Below are positions 24,560-36,400 of a stretch of DNA of 64,000 nt, one piece after another. The first letter of the stretch is position 1; each line of letters begins with the position of its first letter. The stretch lies in NCBI RefSeq assembly GCF_002775205.1, contig NC_036447.1:10776501-10840500 (forward strand), in the 5' to 3' direction. The notes under the pieces were generated by a model. The model saw only the letters and a list, made by a program, of their open reading frames with translations, searched no databases and was not told where the DNA came from. Both the position numbers and the translations under genes were made by a program. The stretch is from Xiphophorus maculatus (taxonomy: Eukaryota > Chordata > Actinopteri > Cyprinodontiformes > Poeciliidae).

Positions 24560-24890
24560 GGTGGGAATTTTTATTCATGTTTAATGGCCATTTTCAGAAC
24601 ACGGGGATGACAACACAAAAATGTTTTTTTTAACACTTAGTGGTTGGGTGAAGCCGCATATTGTCAAACTATGTTTAGTCTTTTTAAATTGTAATGACAA
24701 TGGAAACTACCCAAATGATCCTGGTTAAATGTTCATATACCCTGGTGACTTTGGTCACACAAGTTGACCCAAACATGTGTCAACTTGTGTGCATGCTAAA
24801 GGTAGCCACCCTCCCCTGTAATCTGTTTGCCTATAATCACTTCTTATATGCTGCAATAAAACTGCAGTATAGAAACTTTTAAATCAGGTC
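24560..24890 (+). mobile_element. Tc1-like 5' region fragment (second subfamily)
   Basis: 'aaactacccaaatgatcctg' then 'gttaaatgttcatataccct', 'cacacaagttgaccc' and 'ccctgtaatctgtttgc' match the leader of another widespread fish Tc1-like element. The transposase part is absent. Confidence 0.6.
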
Positions 24891-25040
24891 ATTTGTATAG
24901 ATTCTTTTCCCCCAACAACTGACCATGAGTGAAAAACGTTTTTGGTTGTTGTTGATATCCTCTGAAAAACAATACAATACAAATTTTCGCCATACTATGT
25001 ACACTTATGAGCGCTTCTAGTTTTTAGTTTTTAAAATGTT

Positions 25041-25101
25041 TTTAGTATATATACTAAAAACTAGTATATATATACTAAAGACTAGTATATATATACTAAA
25101 A
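25041..25101. repeat. Tandem array of TA-rich palindromic units
   Basis: Three consecutive units of about 20 bp, each of the form TTTAGTATATATACTAAA, with a linker of A/G and CTAG. Each unit is itself a palindrome. Confidence 0.8.
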
Positions 25102-26099
25102 TATATTGACCAGCTGTATCAGACAAAGGTAAAGTCCTCCAAACATAAGGCCGTACCTTCGTGAGTTGCAGAATTTCCCAATCAGCAAGGGACCACAGAG
25201 AGATTAGACAGATAACAGATGTTTGTGGCCTGGATTTGCCAAGCAAATGCAGAAATATTATTAATAATTTATGCCTCTTTTTTCACATACTGTGTGGAGA
25301 TTTGACATTATTCTCTCTTAGTTTCCAAGTTTGTCAGAAAACTGATTTCTCCAAGAATTTTTCATCTGTTCTACACTGAATCTTAAAGACTAAATCAGTT
25401 TCGGAAGTGTTGGATCAGCTGAGTTTAATCTGAATGTTATGTAACAGCCAGAGTGTTATTTATAATAAACTACACTGAAAAATATGCCTTTAAGACACCA
25501 TGGAAATCTATTTTTCTGCTACTGTATGTTTCAAACACAACACAAACATGTTTAGAGCACATCTCATTCTTTAGCTTCTCTCATCCATTTCAGCTTGGGT
25601 TTTTTTTTTACTTTTGATTTTCTCACTGCATTTCTTTTATTCCCCTTGGCTCCCTTTGTAGATCTTTCTCTCCCTTTAATTGGTCCATATTTTCCTTCTG
25701 TCTCCCTGCACATAAACTCCTCTGATATTTAATGAGGAAGAGATGGAGTTGTCTGCTCTACAGTCTTTTCAAGTTTAATGAAAAAAGTGAGTGAAGACAG
25801 GAAGCAAGACAGAGAAAAGAGAGCAAATATAAGCCTATAACATCAGACAAAACTGGAACAACAGTACAACAACAACAGAGTGGAAAAGGGAACCAGACAG
25901 AAAGAGAGAAGGAGTACAAAGGCCACATTTGTTGTTAATCATTGTGCTGCTGCCAATGTTGCAGAAGCAACACAAGGACTTCCTCTTTGACCTTCCTCAA
26001 AGTGTTTGCTCCTGTGTGACATTTGTCTAAAGTTCAACATCCCCTTAATTTCAACGTATTCATGTTTGCATTTGCCAATATCTAAAATAATTCTCACCC

Positions 26100-26300
26100 T
26101 TTGAAATTTGGAAAAATTGTTCACGTTACAACCACAAGCTTCAATCTATTTTATTGCAAATTGTATGTGACAGACCAAACACAAAGAAGTGTAATCTTAT
26201 TGTGGAGTATGAGACGCTATGGTGAGGTTCCAATCTTGTTTTAAAATAAAAAGTGTGATGCATATTTTGTTTTTTGCCCACTGTACATTGAACTCTACAG
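26100..26300 (-). mobile_element. Tc1-like terminal fragment
   Basis: 'cacgttacaaccacaagctt', 'caatctattttattg' and 'tgtgacagaccaaacacaaa' match the terminal region of the same Tc1-like family seen at 1190 and 41281. No transposase is present. Confidence 0.65.
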
Positions 26301-27902
26301 CAGCTAACTGTGGAGGAACAGGAAATCCTCCGCAGCAAACCATTTACGTCAGATATAATGCCTCATGGGGAAAAGCTGCCTGCATAATCTAAAGTGAAAA
26401 AGGTTTTGTGTAATTCTTTGTAAGTCTGGCCATGGTGCCTTAGTGCAGCTCATATGCATCTGTGGGCATCAGATGTCTGAACAACCTGCGGTTGACTTGA
26501 AAAACCCTCTGACTGCTCAAAATAAAATCACACGGTTGACTGAGAGCATCTATGACAGTCATGGAAATCTTACATAATGTGATGCCACACTGGGAAGCAT
26601 CTAATATGATATGATTTGATGGAACAAAACGGCAAGCTGTCCTTTACAGTTACCATCAATTTTGAGATCAAAGAAAAATTCTGGCAGTGCCATTTTGTGG
26701 CGTCAAGTAATGTCCAAGTTCTTTTTCAGATGTTTATTTATTTAATTTCAGCCTTTTATTTAACTTAGCTCTTCTTTATAGAGAGCAAGCTATATTGTAA
26801 GAATCAATGCATCTTGTCATCAACCAGCTAACTGAAAAAGAAGGTAGGTGTGTTTTATATGTTTTTTTTAATGCAGCTGATAGGCTGTATCTTGTTGGAT
26901 TCCATTGGTCTGTTTTTCCACTTCTTTAGCATTTATTAGGAATTTTTCATGTTAGTCTTTGTAATATTGCATAAACTATTTAAAAGCTTATTTAAAAAAG
27001 CAAAGGAAAAAATAAGATATAAACTTATGTCAATGTCACTGCTGGAAACTTTAATTTATACTCGCCTTTTTAAGTGTCTCCCTTTTCATCTTTTCTCTGG
27101 ATTTTTCATGTATTAAATAATTCCTAAGGAGATTTATTGCACCAGCATGTGGAGCTGATTTGGTAAACAGAAGCAACCCTCTCATATACAGAACATAACA
27201 CACACACACACACACTCAAAGTGAAATCAAAGCAAAGCTGTGAAGTCTCGTCAATGACAGTCAAGGACACAGTGGCATCCAGCTGACATGATTATTCTGG
27301 AACTGCCCAACAGTAAAGGACGACTACTAATGAACTGAAAGATCTCTTACTCTCAGATCATCTCTCCCTGGGTTTTTATTTCCATTTTTGTCTGATGTGC
27401 ATAAGTAATGCTTGTATATGGCTTGCACACAAATTCTACAGAGCATTTTCACAAATGTACCTGACATATATCATATACATGTATTTCATCATGTTTTTTC
27501 CCCTTCCACCTTTTTCTTTGCCGCTTCAACTGCCTCATATGCATGCATCTATGTTTTATCCCCTTAAACTGTAAGGGCCAATTTCTTGGCATCATGATAT
27601 AGAATAACATAATTCACAATTCACTATCTACTACATCTGTTTTCCATTGCTTTTTGATTAATTTGCCCAGTTCCACGTTGTGTTCTGGTTTATGTGGATC
27701 AGAACGTCACAAGGTTGTTTTTTAAACTGTTTTAGGGAAACATCTGATTGCTGATGTGAGATTATTGCATGTCACTACATCTGTAGCTTGAGGGAGTGTT
27801 TGGTTTGAGGACTGTTCTCAACAGGAGAACACAAATGGAGCCTGAGAGGAAGCTAAACATTATGGTTGCATGGCATTTATTACAGCTGTTCCTCTTCACC
27901 TA

Positions 27903-27925
27903 GTTTTTTTTTTTTTTTTTTTTTC
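27903..27925 (+). repeat. Poly(T) tract
   Basis: About 22 consecutive T residues. It could mark the A-tail of a minus-strand retroposed piece, but no body is recognisable beside it. Confidence 0.7.
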
Positions 27926-28214
27926 TGGAAGTTACTATAACCTAATTCTGACTTTGAGCAGACTTTGAGTTTGTCTTTCTGTCCCCATGTTTATGTGGCC
28001 ACTGAAGCAGGCGGTCTGCCACTGGACAGAGGTCACCTCCTGCCAGGAACATCTGGACATGAAGCACGAGCCTTTAGACATTTATTTACAGAGCTGTAAA
28101 AGTCCACATTATTATTTATATATGTGCTAATTTACAAGCCCTGCTTTTAACTTTGTCCTTAGTGCACACAGTTATAGAGCCATGATTAATTCCTCTTTGT
28201 GAGAACATAGAGTA

Positions 28215-28340
28215 CTGGCTGGAGATGCACTGATCAGAGATTTTGTGGCCAATTTCAGATCTCAGATTTAGCATGATTAGAGCAGTTTGAGATTATAGAA
28301 AAGGCTGCCAACATTTCCAAATCCAGATGTCTGTACTTAA
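28215..28340 (+). mobile_element. Possible hAT-like terminal fragment
   Basis: 'gagatgcactgatcagagat' then 'tttgtggccaatttcagat' resembles the 'gggatgcaccgatc...ggccgattt' ends of hAT-type elements. No partner end is recognised. Confidence 0.35.
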
Positions 28341-30402
28341 CCTTGGTGTTATCAACTGATTTCATGGCAGGGTCAACCTTTCCATTTGTTAAATCAAAAA
28401 GATTTCCCCAAGGCAGGCACAAGTTGATGTCTTGTGGCTTTTTTTTTTTGTACCCATAAGGTCAGCTGTAAATAAACCAATTGTTTGGAGGAAGATGAGT
28501 TAATAACACACTTAGTTAGCAGCACTTAATTTCACAGATTACCTAAACCTAATTCCTCTTCGAGGAGGAAGTTAAAGATTATGTAAACAGTTTCAACAGG
28601 TGTTTCACCAAAACAGGATGAGACACAATAACATCCCAAACCCTCACAGATGGCACCAATTCTTTTTTCACCATAAATGAGAAGTGTGAGTTTAAGAAAG
28701 AAAGAGCCTTTGGGGAGTTTAAATATTTGTGCTTTGCTTATCGTTTGTTGTTGTTTTGGTCTATGTTGGAACTCAATCCAGCTTTAAAATTTGATACAGG
28801 ATATTTTATTGTGTCTTTGTGAAACTACACTGTGTTGAACTACATGCTTTGCTTAGCTGCAAGTTCTACAAATGTCTAAAAAAAGCAGTTTTTTTTTTTA
28901 GATGTGCAGTTTTCTAATTGATGCAAGGGGCTATAATGTCTTTGAAAATATTTGAGGGATTAAAAACAGTCCACGTTACAATGTTCATAATCTTGTTGCT
29001 GACTGAGGTTGTCTCTGTTACTTGAATAAATGCTTAAAAAATTGTTACCTTTATTTTATATCATCCAAATTTTTATAAAAGTATTTATTCTGGGCCATTC
29101 ATGCCTCATCAGCATGTTCTGAAAAGTGAATCATCCCCATGTGAGCAGAAATCGATACATCCATCATTGTGAGACTTTTCCCTACAGGCAGCACTGACCC
29201 AGTAGTTTGGTTTAACTCATATTACAGTCAAACAGATGCCAATAAATTGATATGCCATGCTGCAGGAAATGACCCATTATTTAACAAATGAGCAGTAGGA
29301 CTTGGTCTGAATATATTCTGTGTAACTGGGTTCATTGTTACTTGTTTTTCAACACCAGAAAAAATTTGCAAGCTGACATATTTCATCAACTAGCAAGAGA
29401 TTAAACTGCGCAGACCAATGCAACACTCTGTTCTGTTTTCCCACATTTGCCTTTGTTGCATTACAACTGCGGAAACAAGTTTGAGGAAGTTTGTACTACC
29501 CCCATTTTCAATTACAAGTTTGTTGTTATAGTCATTAAAAGCCCTATAAATAAGTATGCACTGTCTGCTTTATCATGCTTTCTCTGTCTTATTATGAGTG
29601 ATCTGCCCTTTTTCCTATAAGTGATCTGCCCTTATAGGAGTTCAGTAGCACCGTTTACCAGAAGTACCAATAATATAACAGTCATATTGTGAGGAAATAC
29701 TGACTCGTGTAAAGTTTGATGTTTTCTCATTTCTTCCATTTCTCTAAATGTTTTACTAAAGTTGATGGTCCTACTTCATCATGTATACCTGTTCTGATCT
29801 CAGATTTTCTATGAAGCTCAAAATTTACCCAAAGACATGCTCTTCCAGTTTCAGCCTTTGCGTTTCACTTTCTATAACTTGTTGTGTGACTTGATCACTT
29901 TGCACTCTGACTTCCTTTTTAATGGCAGCTACATCATTTCATGTAGAGCTTCAGTGTTAAATCCAGCAGAATGAGCAGAGAAGGTGGGTTTTTGCTAGAT
30001 TTCCTCGTGAATGTGTTTTTACATATAATTTTGACACTGCTTCAGAAGTGTGACAGATCAGGAACTTTAGAGTTTTTCATTATAAAACATGATGAATCTG
30101 AAAACTTAGTATGTCATGTTATACACTATAAAGTTTCACTAGTAGTCTCGCCCAGTGAAACGTTCTGATGATCTACAGGGTTTAAACTTAGCAACAAACT
30201 TTCCAAAAGGAGAGTGGAGTTGTTGCTTCATGCTCTATGTTATACTGATGACCTACATGTGACTTTCAGCTCAATGGAGTTCCTAATACCTCAACGATGC
30301 TGCAAATAGTTCAATAACTTTGAGCCTTGTCCCACACCGAAGAGTGTTTTGGTTAACATGACCTACTAGCTTTAAGGTTAGCTGTTTACTATGTTTATAT
30401 GT

Positions 30403-31350
30403 TTACAAAAAGACTGTGGTAGGTGTCGCCTCAAAGCGGGCAAAGAAGATATTCATCTCCTCTGCCAGGGAAGTGGTTCCCTCCGTGCATGGCTGGTTGC
30501 TGGATCTGTAGCTTGTAATGTACTGAACACCCTGCCACACCTGCCTGGTGTTGTTGCTCCTGAGCTGCTTCTCTATTCTCCCTCTGTATGATGCCTTAGC
30601 TTGGCAGATGCCTCTTCTCAGGTTGGCTCTGGCAGAACTGTAGAGTGCTTTGTCCCCAGACCTGAAAGCAGCGTTCCTGGCTTTCAAGAGGCCCCGGACC
30701 TCCTTAGTCATCCAGGGTTTCCTATTCAGATAGATCCTCATGAGTCTGTTCCTGGTGACATTGTCAGTGCAGAACCTGATGTAGTCCAGGACTGCTGAGG
30801 TGTAGTTCTCCAGGTCCTGATGTGCAAAAACCTCCCAATCAGTTCTCTGGAAGCAGTCCTGTAGTTGGTGAGAGGCATCCTCAGGCCAGATGGTGACAGT
30901 CCGGGTTGTACTTGGGACACGTTTCCGCAGGGGGGTGTAAGCAGGGATCAGTAGCAGGGACACGTGATCAGACTGGCCAAGGTGTGCTAATGGTTTAGCC
31001 CTGTATGCCTGTCTGATGTTTGTGTACAGCTTGTCCAGAGTTTCATCACCCCTGGTTGTGCACTTTACGTGTTGATGGAATTTGGGGAGAACTGATTTCA
31101 GATCAGCGTGATTAAAGTCCCCAGAGACGATGTGAACAGCCTCAGGGTACTTGTTCTGGTTGTTGCTGATAGTATCATGCAGGAGTCCCACGGCCGAGCT
31201 AGCGTTAGCATCCGGTGCTATGTAAACCGCAGTAACCCGGATGAGGTTGTCAGTTGCAATCAATCCACACGTTGGAGAGAAAGATGCTTGGTAGCGGCGA
31301 GTTAACGTGGCTGTTTCCTGAGCCTCTCTAACACTGCGACACCCCCCTCT
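30403..31350 (-). mobile_element. Internal fragment of a fish non-LTR retrotransposon
   Basis: An uninterrupted 286-codon minus-strand frame (30403-31263) shows the second half of an apurinic endonuclease-type domain: VTAVYIAPDANAS, then HIVSGDFNHADLKSVLPKFH, TRGDETLDKLYTN and GQSDHVSLLL. The linker before RT follows: RKPWMTKEVRGLLKARNAAF, YRGRIEKQL and EMNIFFARFEA. The SGDFNHA and SDH motifs are endonuclease core residues. The N-terminal endonuclease part, the RT domain and the 3' end are missing. Related sequence may continue to about 31350 in a shifted frame. The open frame suggests fairly recent insertion. It lies between the Ig-receptor and rab11fip4 genes. Confidence 0.85.
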
Positions 31351-32470
31351 ATGAAGTAATCAGTGTTACCAAAAACATAGGATTAAGTTTCTCACCAAAC
31401 ATCTTATTTGAAGGGATTTGCAAAACGAATGGAGAACTGCAGCAGCAGGACTGTCTCCTCTTATTGTACTTTCTGTCCATAGTGTTGACACTTTCTGAAA
31501 GCATGTGTCAAAACAAGCCGCCTCATCCAAAATTATGTATTCTCATCTGAATGAGACAGGTAGGCATGAACAGAATAGTAAACGGGTTCTTTGGGAAGGA
31601 GGAAAGGGGCCAACCCTCTTACAAATTGCAAGTAAACAAACAGAGACAACCAATGACTGAGCCACAGCCAACATCTTTGAGACATGAGGACGAAAGAGCC
31701 CAACAGAGGAAGAAATGGGCAGTAGGAGGGGTGCATTCCTTTCCACATAATTAGGTTTCATTGCCTTTGCTAGTATCATATCGCTTTCCTATATCTTTCT
31801 TCTCAGCATGTTTTCCTCACCATTCTATTACCAAGAGATTTCTGGCATCAAGCTTCAGGCTTCTCTATCAAAGACAGGAGAAAAGTATGAGTCATGAAAT
31901 TCACAGTTAAAACATCTCAGGGTGGAGATGGTGAGATAATAAGATCCCTGACATTTCCTTTTAACTTTTGCTGCTTTTAGCTCCTGCCACTGGTTGCTGG
32001 GTCCAGTAACTAAAATAATAATAATAATTTTTTTTAAAAAACAAGCAGTAAAACTTTATCTAACCTTACATATAAACATTAACCCAAATGGATTCCAGAT
32101 TTCCTTTTAAATAAATGAATAACTATCCTTTTCTACAACGCTCTCATTCTTGGGAAAGTTACAAGATTTTACACACGAAGGTCTAAAGTGTATTTTGCAT
32201 TGTTTGTAATATTTCTACAAATTGTTAAACACAATCCCCTTTATTAATATATATGCACTCCACAATTATCAGATTTTTAACAAAATATGTATAATATATT
32301 TATCATTTGACCAACTGCACACAACTTTGTGTTTTCTTTCTGTAAAAAAACAAAAAAAACATGACAAAAGGGATATGACAACCTTTACAAGGCGCTCCAC
32401 AAAATCAGTAATTATAAATAATTTTATTTAAGAGCTGGAATCCGGTATGACACAAATACTGTACAACTGT
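31350..32470. other. Intergenic DNA upstream of rab11fip4
   Basis: AT-rich sequence with short ORFs only. No exon or conserved motif recognised. Confidence 0.4.
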
Positions 32471-32555
32471 GCACCCATTTGTGTAAAATCCCAACAAAAT
32501 ACATCAAGGTTGCGTTGTTCTAACATGCCAAAACATTACAAAGTTCAGTTGATGC
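32470..32555 (-). mobile_element. Tc1-like terminal fragment
   Basis: 'gtaaaatcccaacaaaatac' and, after a short gap, 'tctaacatgccaaaacatta' match the end region of the Tc1-like family. It is about 85 bp and sits just upstream of the rab11fip4 promoter region. Confidence 0.5.
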
Positions 32556-32864
32556 TACTTTTAAAAAGGCTGAGTTTTTTTTTTTTTTTTTCCTATTCCC
32601 TGTCTCCTTTTCTATCTTTTTCCCATTTTGTGTGATCGATGCTGAGGAATCTGCTGCATCACTTTAGACTCTGTGTTTCTTGCTCCCATCACCTCCAGCC
32701 CCCGCCAGCCGGCCCACACAGGCTCTGGCCTCTTCTCCGTCGGAGCCAGACAGAAAGCGGGGCAGGCAGGGCTTGCTATGCAAATATAGCCTGAGTAGGC
32801 GGCAGCCCCTGTGCAGAGTGTGCAGCAATGTGAGAACTCTCGCAAACCCCGCCTACATCGGTCA

Positions 32865-32877
32865 GTTGCTAAGCAAC
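32865..32877. promoter_or_regulatory. X-box (RFX-type) palindrome
   Basis: GTTGCTAAGCAAC is a perfect inverted repeat with a one-base spacer and fits the RFX X-box consensus (GTYNCC-type half-site, RGNAAC). It lies about 490 bp before the first ATG of rab11fip4, in the promoter block. Confidence 0.6.
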
Positions 32878-33035
32878 CACCTGCAAAGAGGGAGGCAGCG
32901 GAGGGGAGGGGCCATCAATTCAACAACTGTTGCCTGATCTGAGCTCTCTCACTGTGTGAATGCAAGTAAGCCGGCGAGCCAGTCAGCGACCGAGAGGAAG
33001 TGTGTGAGGGTGATAGGTGCAGAGTGTGTGTTTAA

Positions 33036-33036
<1 letters not shown>

Positions 33037-33115
<79 letters not shown>

Positions 33116-33118
33116 AAA
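33037..33118 (+). repeat. (GT)n-(GA)n microsatellite in the 5' UTR
   Basis: About 15 bp of GT followed by about 68 bp of GA with a few AAAG breaks. It is a long polypurine tract on the sense strand, inside the probable first exon of rab11fip4. Confidence 0.9.
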
Positions 33119-33351
33119 GGCAGTTGCACTTTGTGTCGGTGCAGGAAAGAAAGCCAGGCAGCCGGTGCAGTGCTTTACATCCTGCACCCTCCTCTGCCTC
33201 TCCCAGGACTGAACCACTACCGGGGACTCACTCTGTGGACTATTCCGACGGCTTTCCTCTCCACTTGCTTTTGAAGGGAACACCTGTGTGTGTCGAGAGA
33301 GAGAGTGCGAGGAGACTCCGCGGACTTGGCCCCTGAGAGCAGGGCGGGTGG

Positions 33352-33429
33352 ATGACTTCAGTGGATGAGGGTTTGGTCGGTGGAAAGAGGGAGACTGCTG
33401 AACATGGGCTCCCCTTCGTAGTTGACGGG
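33352..33429 (+). CDS. rab11fip4: rab11fip4 exon 1 (short-form start)
   Basis: Encodes 26 residues (MTSVDEGLVGGKRETAEHGL and six more) and ends in phase 0 at GGG/GTAAGA, which fits exon 2. The ATG context is weak (T at -3). It has no EF-hand. The choice rests on phase and on its position in the GC-rich promoter block. Confidence 0.6.
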
Positions 33430-36400
33430 GTAAGAGACCTGAATGCACCCAGCCTGCTGAAATGTGGGGGTGATGAAATATTACTTGACAGAATGAGAAC
33501 AAAACATAGAATCAGGTCATTAGAGGGAGTTTTAGAGGAAACACGACCAAAGCAGTGACTGCTTGTGTTGCTGGGGGAGTTAAAGGGGAGCAGTGGGTCC
33601 ATTGTGGCCCCGGTTTGTGTCTGAATGTGGTTGTTAAACATTGTTGACCCTGCCCCACAGCCTGCCACTCCTTCTTTCTCAGCTGTTGGGGTTTCATCCC
33701 TCTGTTAACATGTCTCTTTAGTCCACTCACTTTTCATCAGTGTCTTCTTTCTCTGTAGTCTTGTGGTTTTCTCTTTTCCTTCCCAGTTCTGTTTCATTTG
33801 GTGGTCCAACATCTTTGCTGATGGTAATGGGATTAATTGGAAATCAGGGTTGCTGGGAAGAACAGGAAATAATGAGAAGTGAGTGAAAGAAATGTGAGAG
33901 GTCTGGGACTTCATATCCAGGTAGATTATTTGTGGAGGAAAGATTAGAGAGGAAATGGGATAACAGGTTTGTTGACTTTATAAACATCATGCTGCACATA
34001 AATGAGCTTTTGTAGTGAGTTTGGATTCCATGCATTTCGTCTTAATATGACACACTGGTTTAAAACCTTTGGCATTTATTTTCAAATGTATTTTAGCGTT
34101 TTTAGATGCATCCACTTGTCCATCCGTAAGAGTATCCCAATGATGCATTAATGCTGTTACTAAGCTCATACTGAAAGGATAGCATATCAGACCTCAAATA
34201 TAATTTTGCATTTATATTTTCATGTGTTAAATTTATTTGTGGCTGGACGGTCAGAGGTATTGAAAGTCTAATTGCAAAGAAGTAGCTCTGACCATATCAT
34301 GTCTTGTTAAAGATATTGCTCTGTCGTGTATTTTGTCACCCACAATTGTCCACTAATGATGAAAACTCTGATTGGTCAGGACGTTCGAGATTTGTTCTGT
34401 GGGGTTTTGCCAAAGCGCAGAGATTTTAACAAGTGCACCGAACGGTAAAACCCTGGCATTTCTGCTTTGGTTTATGTATCTAGCTTAAATTAGATCACAG
34501 GGTGCCCAAAAGCCATAATGTCGGAGCAGTAACAATTGATAGGCTTTAATATGGACAGTGTGGTATTTAAGATGAATTTTAGTATTTCAACTTTGTGTCT
34601 TCGTCAATTTGACTCTCATGAATTCCATCCATGGTGGATGGTGAAGCACACGGTGACAGTGAAAACAATTGTTGAACCTATTAATGTTCCCGTTTGGATT
34701 TTACCTCATTTGTTTCTTTGCATATTTGGCATTTGAGTAAATGTTTTTGTGCGACTTGGCTAATTATAAGACTCTGTCTGGGGATCATCAGAATATCACG
34801 TGGTGCTGAAGTCGTGCAGAAAACATTGTTAGTATCTGAAAATCATCTAAGGAATGACCTGATTGTATAGTTTTTATATTTACTTGATTTGAAATCATTC
34901 CAAAGATCTTAAGTTAATCATTCAAGTGTTCTTAATCCTGAAATCCCTTTTAAATGTTTGTTATTGCCACATTTCCGGTGTTCTGGCTATTGCAAGCTTA
35001 CATTTTGAAGTAGAACTTTGATTAAAAATATGAGAATATGAACAAATAACAAGAAAAGTACAATTTGACATCTTTAACAGGACTCTCAAAAGTTTCCCCA
35101 TGCCTTATGTGATGTTATCAGTGGCCCTGTGTGTGTGTTTTGTGTGGAAGCGTGTGTTTTGGAGGGTATGTTTTATAATAACTAACAACAAAACCGCAAA
35201 ACAAATAAGCTGAAAATGTGTATCTGATTAAATTTGGTTGATTGTACAGAAAATTCAGACTACTTGCTGTAAAAAAAAAAAAAAAAAAGTAAATCATGTG
35301 AATAAGTAACAGTAAAAGCAACATATTATTCTCTCTTCAACAACATTTAAACGTTTTCCTTTCATATGTGAAGCCGAGCTTTATTTGTATTGTTAATAGC
35401 AACCTGTTACGTCAGACAGCGCCATCATTTTGAATACAGCAGGTCTGTGACTGGACATTACATAATGGGATTGGACTCCCTCACCAGAGCAGATTTGCTG
35501 GTGATTGTTTCAGGCTTGAAACTGTCCCGGACATCTTTCCTTCAAAATATATTTCCTATGCTTCCTTACTGTGATTGATTTGAAAATAATTTGATTTTGT
35601 CTTCCTAAACAGGACTGCTGCAGAGTCTGTTTTCTTTGTTAGTGTACAGTAGTTCCACAAGGACCAGAATAACTAGATTAAGTCGGTGCTAAGATGTACT
35701 GAGTGGAGGGAGGTTAATCTGCAGTAAGCAAAGCAAAACAAAGACTCAAATACAAAGTGTGCATTAGTTTCTAACATGTTGGAATTGAGGAAAAAGAAAC
35801 TACAATCTGTAGACTAAACAGAGGACTGCTAGCCACTAACACAGCTATTGGTTTTGACTTTGAGTTTATGGGGAACAACGGCAGACGTTCATGCTGTTCT
35901 CTTAGTTCACAGGTAACAGCTGAAAAATGACAAGTGCTTCACTGTCTGCTGAGTCTGCCAAACCTACATAGTCCAACCCTCCTAAATTCTTCCAATCAAT
36001 GAAGACCGGAGGTGTGAGGGTGTGGGGTGCTGCTTGACACCCCCCCAAGAGAGTGTCAACGCAGTTTGTTAAAAGCTGTGATGACACAAAAAGAGACAAC
36101 ACCTTTCAGCTGTCTTGACGGATGGAATACAAATTCAGTCGGTACTGAGACAAGCAGTACAGAGCTGAATGTTGTTCACATGTCCAGTCATGCATTCAGG
36201 AATCAAGCCTCGGCATTGGATTTCACTCATTAACAAACACACAGCAAACAATACATCAGTGACACTTAAATCACTCATCAGGAGGATGTATTTCAAGTTC
36301 TCCTTGTTTAACGCAACTACACTATAAGCAGATCAGAACGTGCATGTACGTACACTCTGGTACATCAGCTAACGTTGGGATTCAAACATGTTTGTTGACT

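Larger units (their letters stand above)
26300..30400. other. Intergenic DNA, no gene seen
   Basis: Apart from a (CA)n run near 27200, the poly(T) tract and a possible hAT end, I see only AT-rich sequence with short random frames. Confidence 0.4.
32640..33351 (+). promoter_or_regulatory. rab11fip4: rab11fip4 promoter and 5' UTR
   Basis: A GC-richer, CpG-containing block in an AT-rich background, running into the first coding exon. It has runs such as CCCCGCCAGCCGGCC, a CCCCGCC box near 32847, a perfect X-box at 32865, then GGAGGGGAGGGGCC. The likely transcription start is downstream of the X-box; no TATA box is evident. The 5' UTR includes a long GA repeat and upstream ATGs (for example at 32956), which could reduce translation from the 33352 start. 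Confidence 0.6.

Noticed and set aside
32956..33502. Long frames on both strands over the rab11fip4 5' UTR
   Set aside because: They are carried by the GT/GA microsatellite and give low-complexity peptides. The plus-strand one can at most be an upstream ORF.
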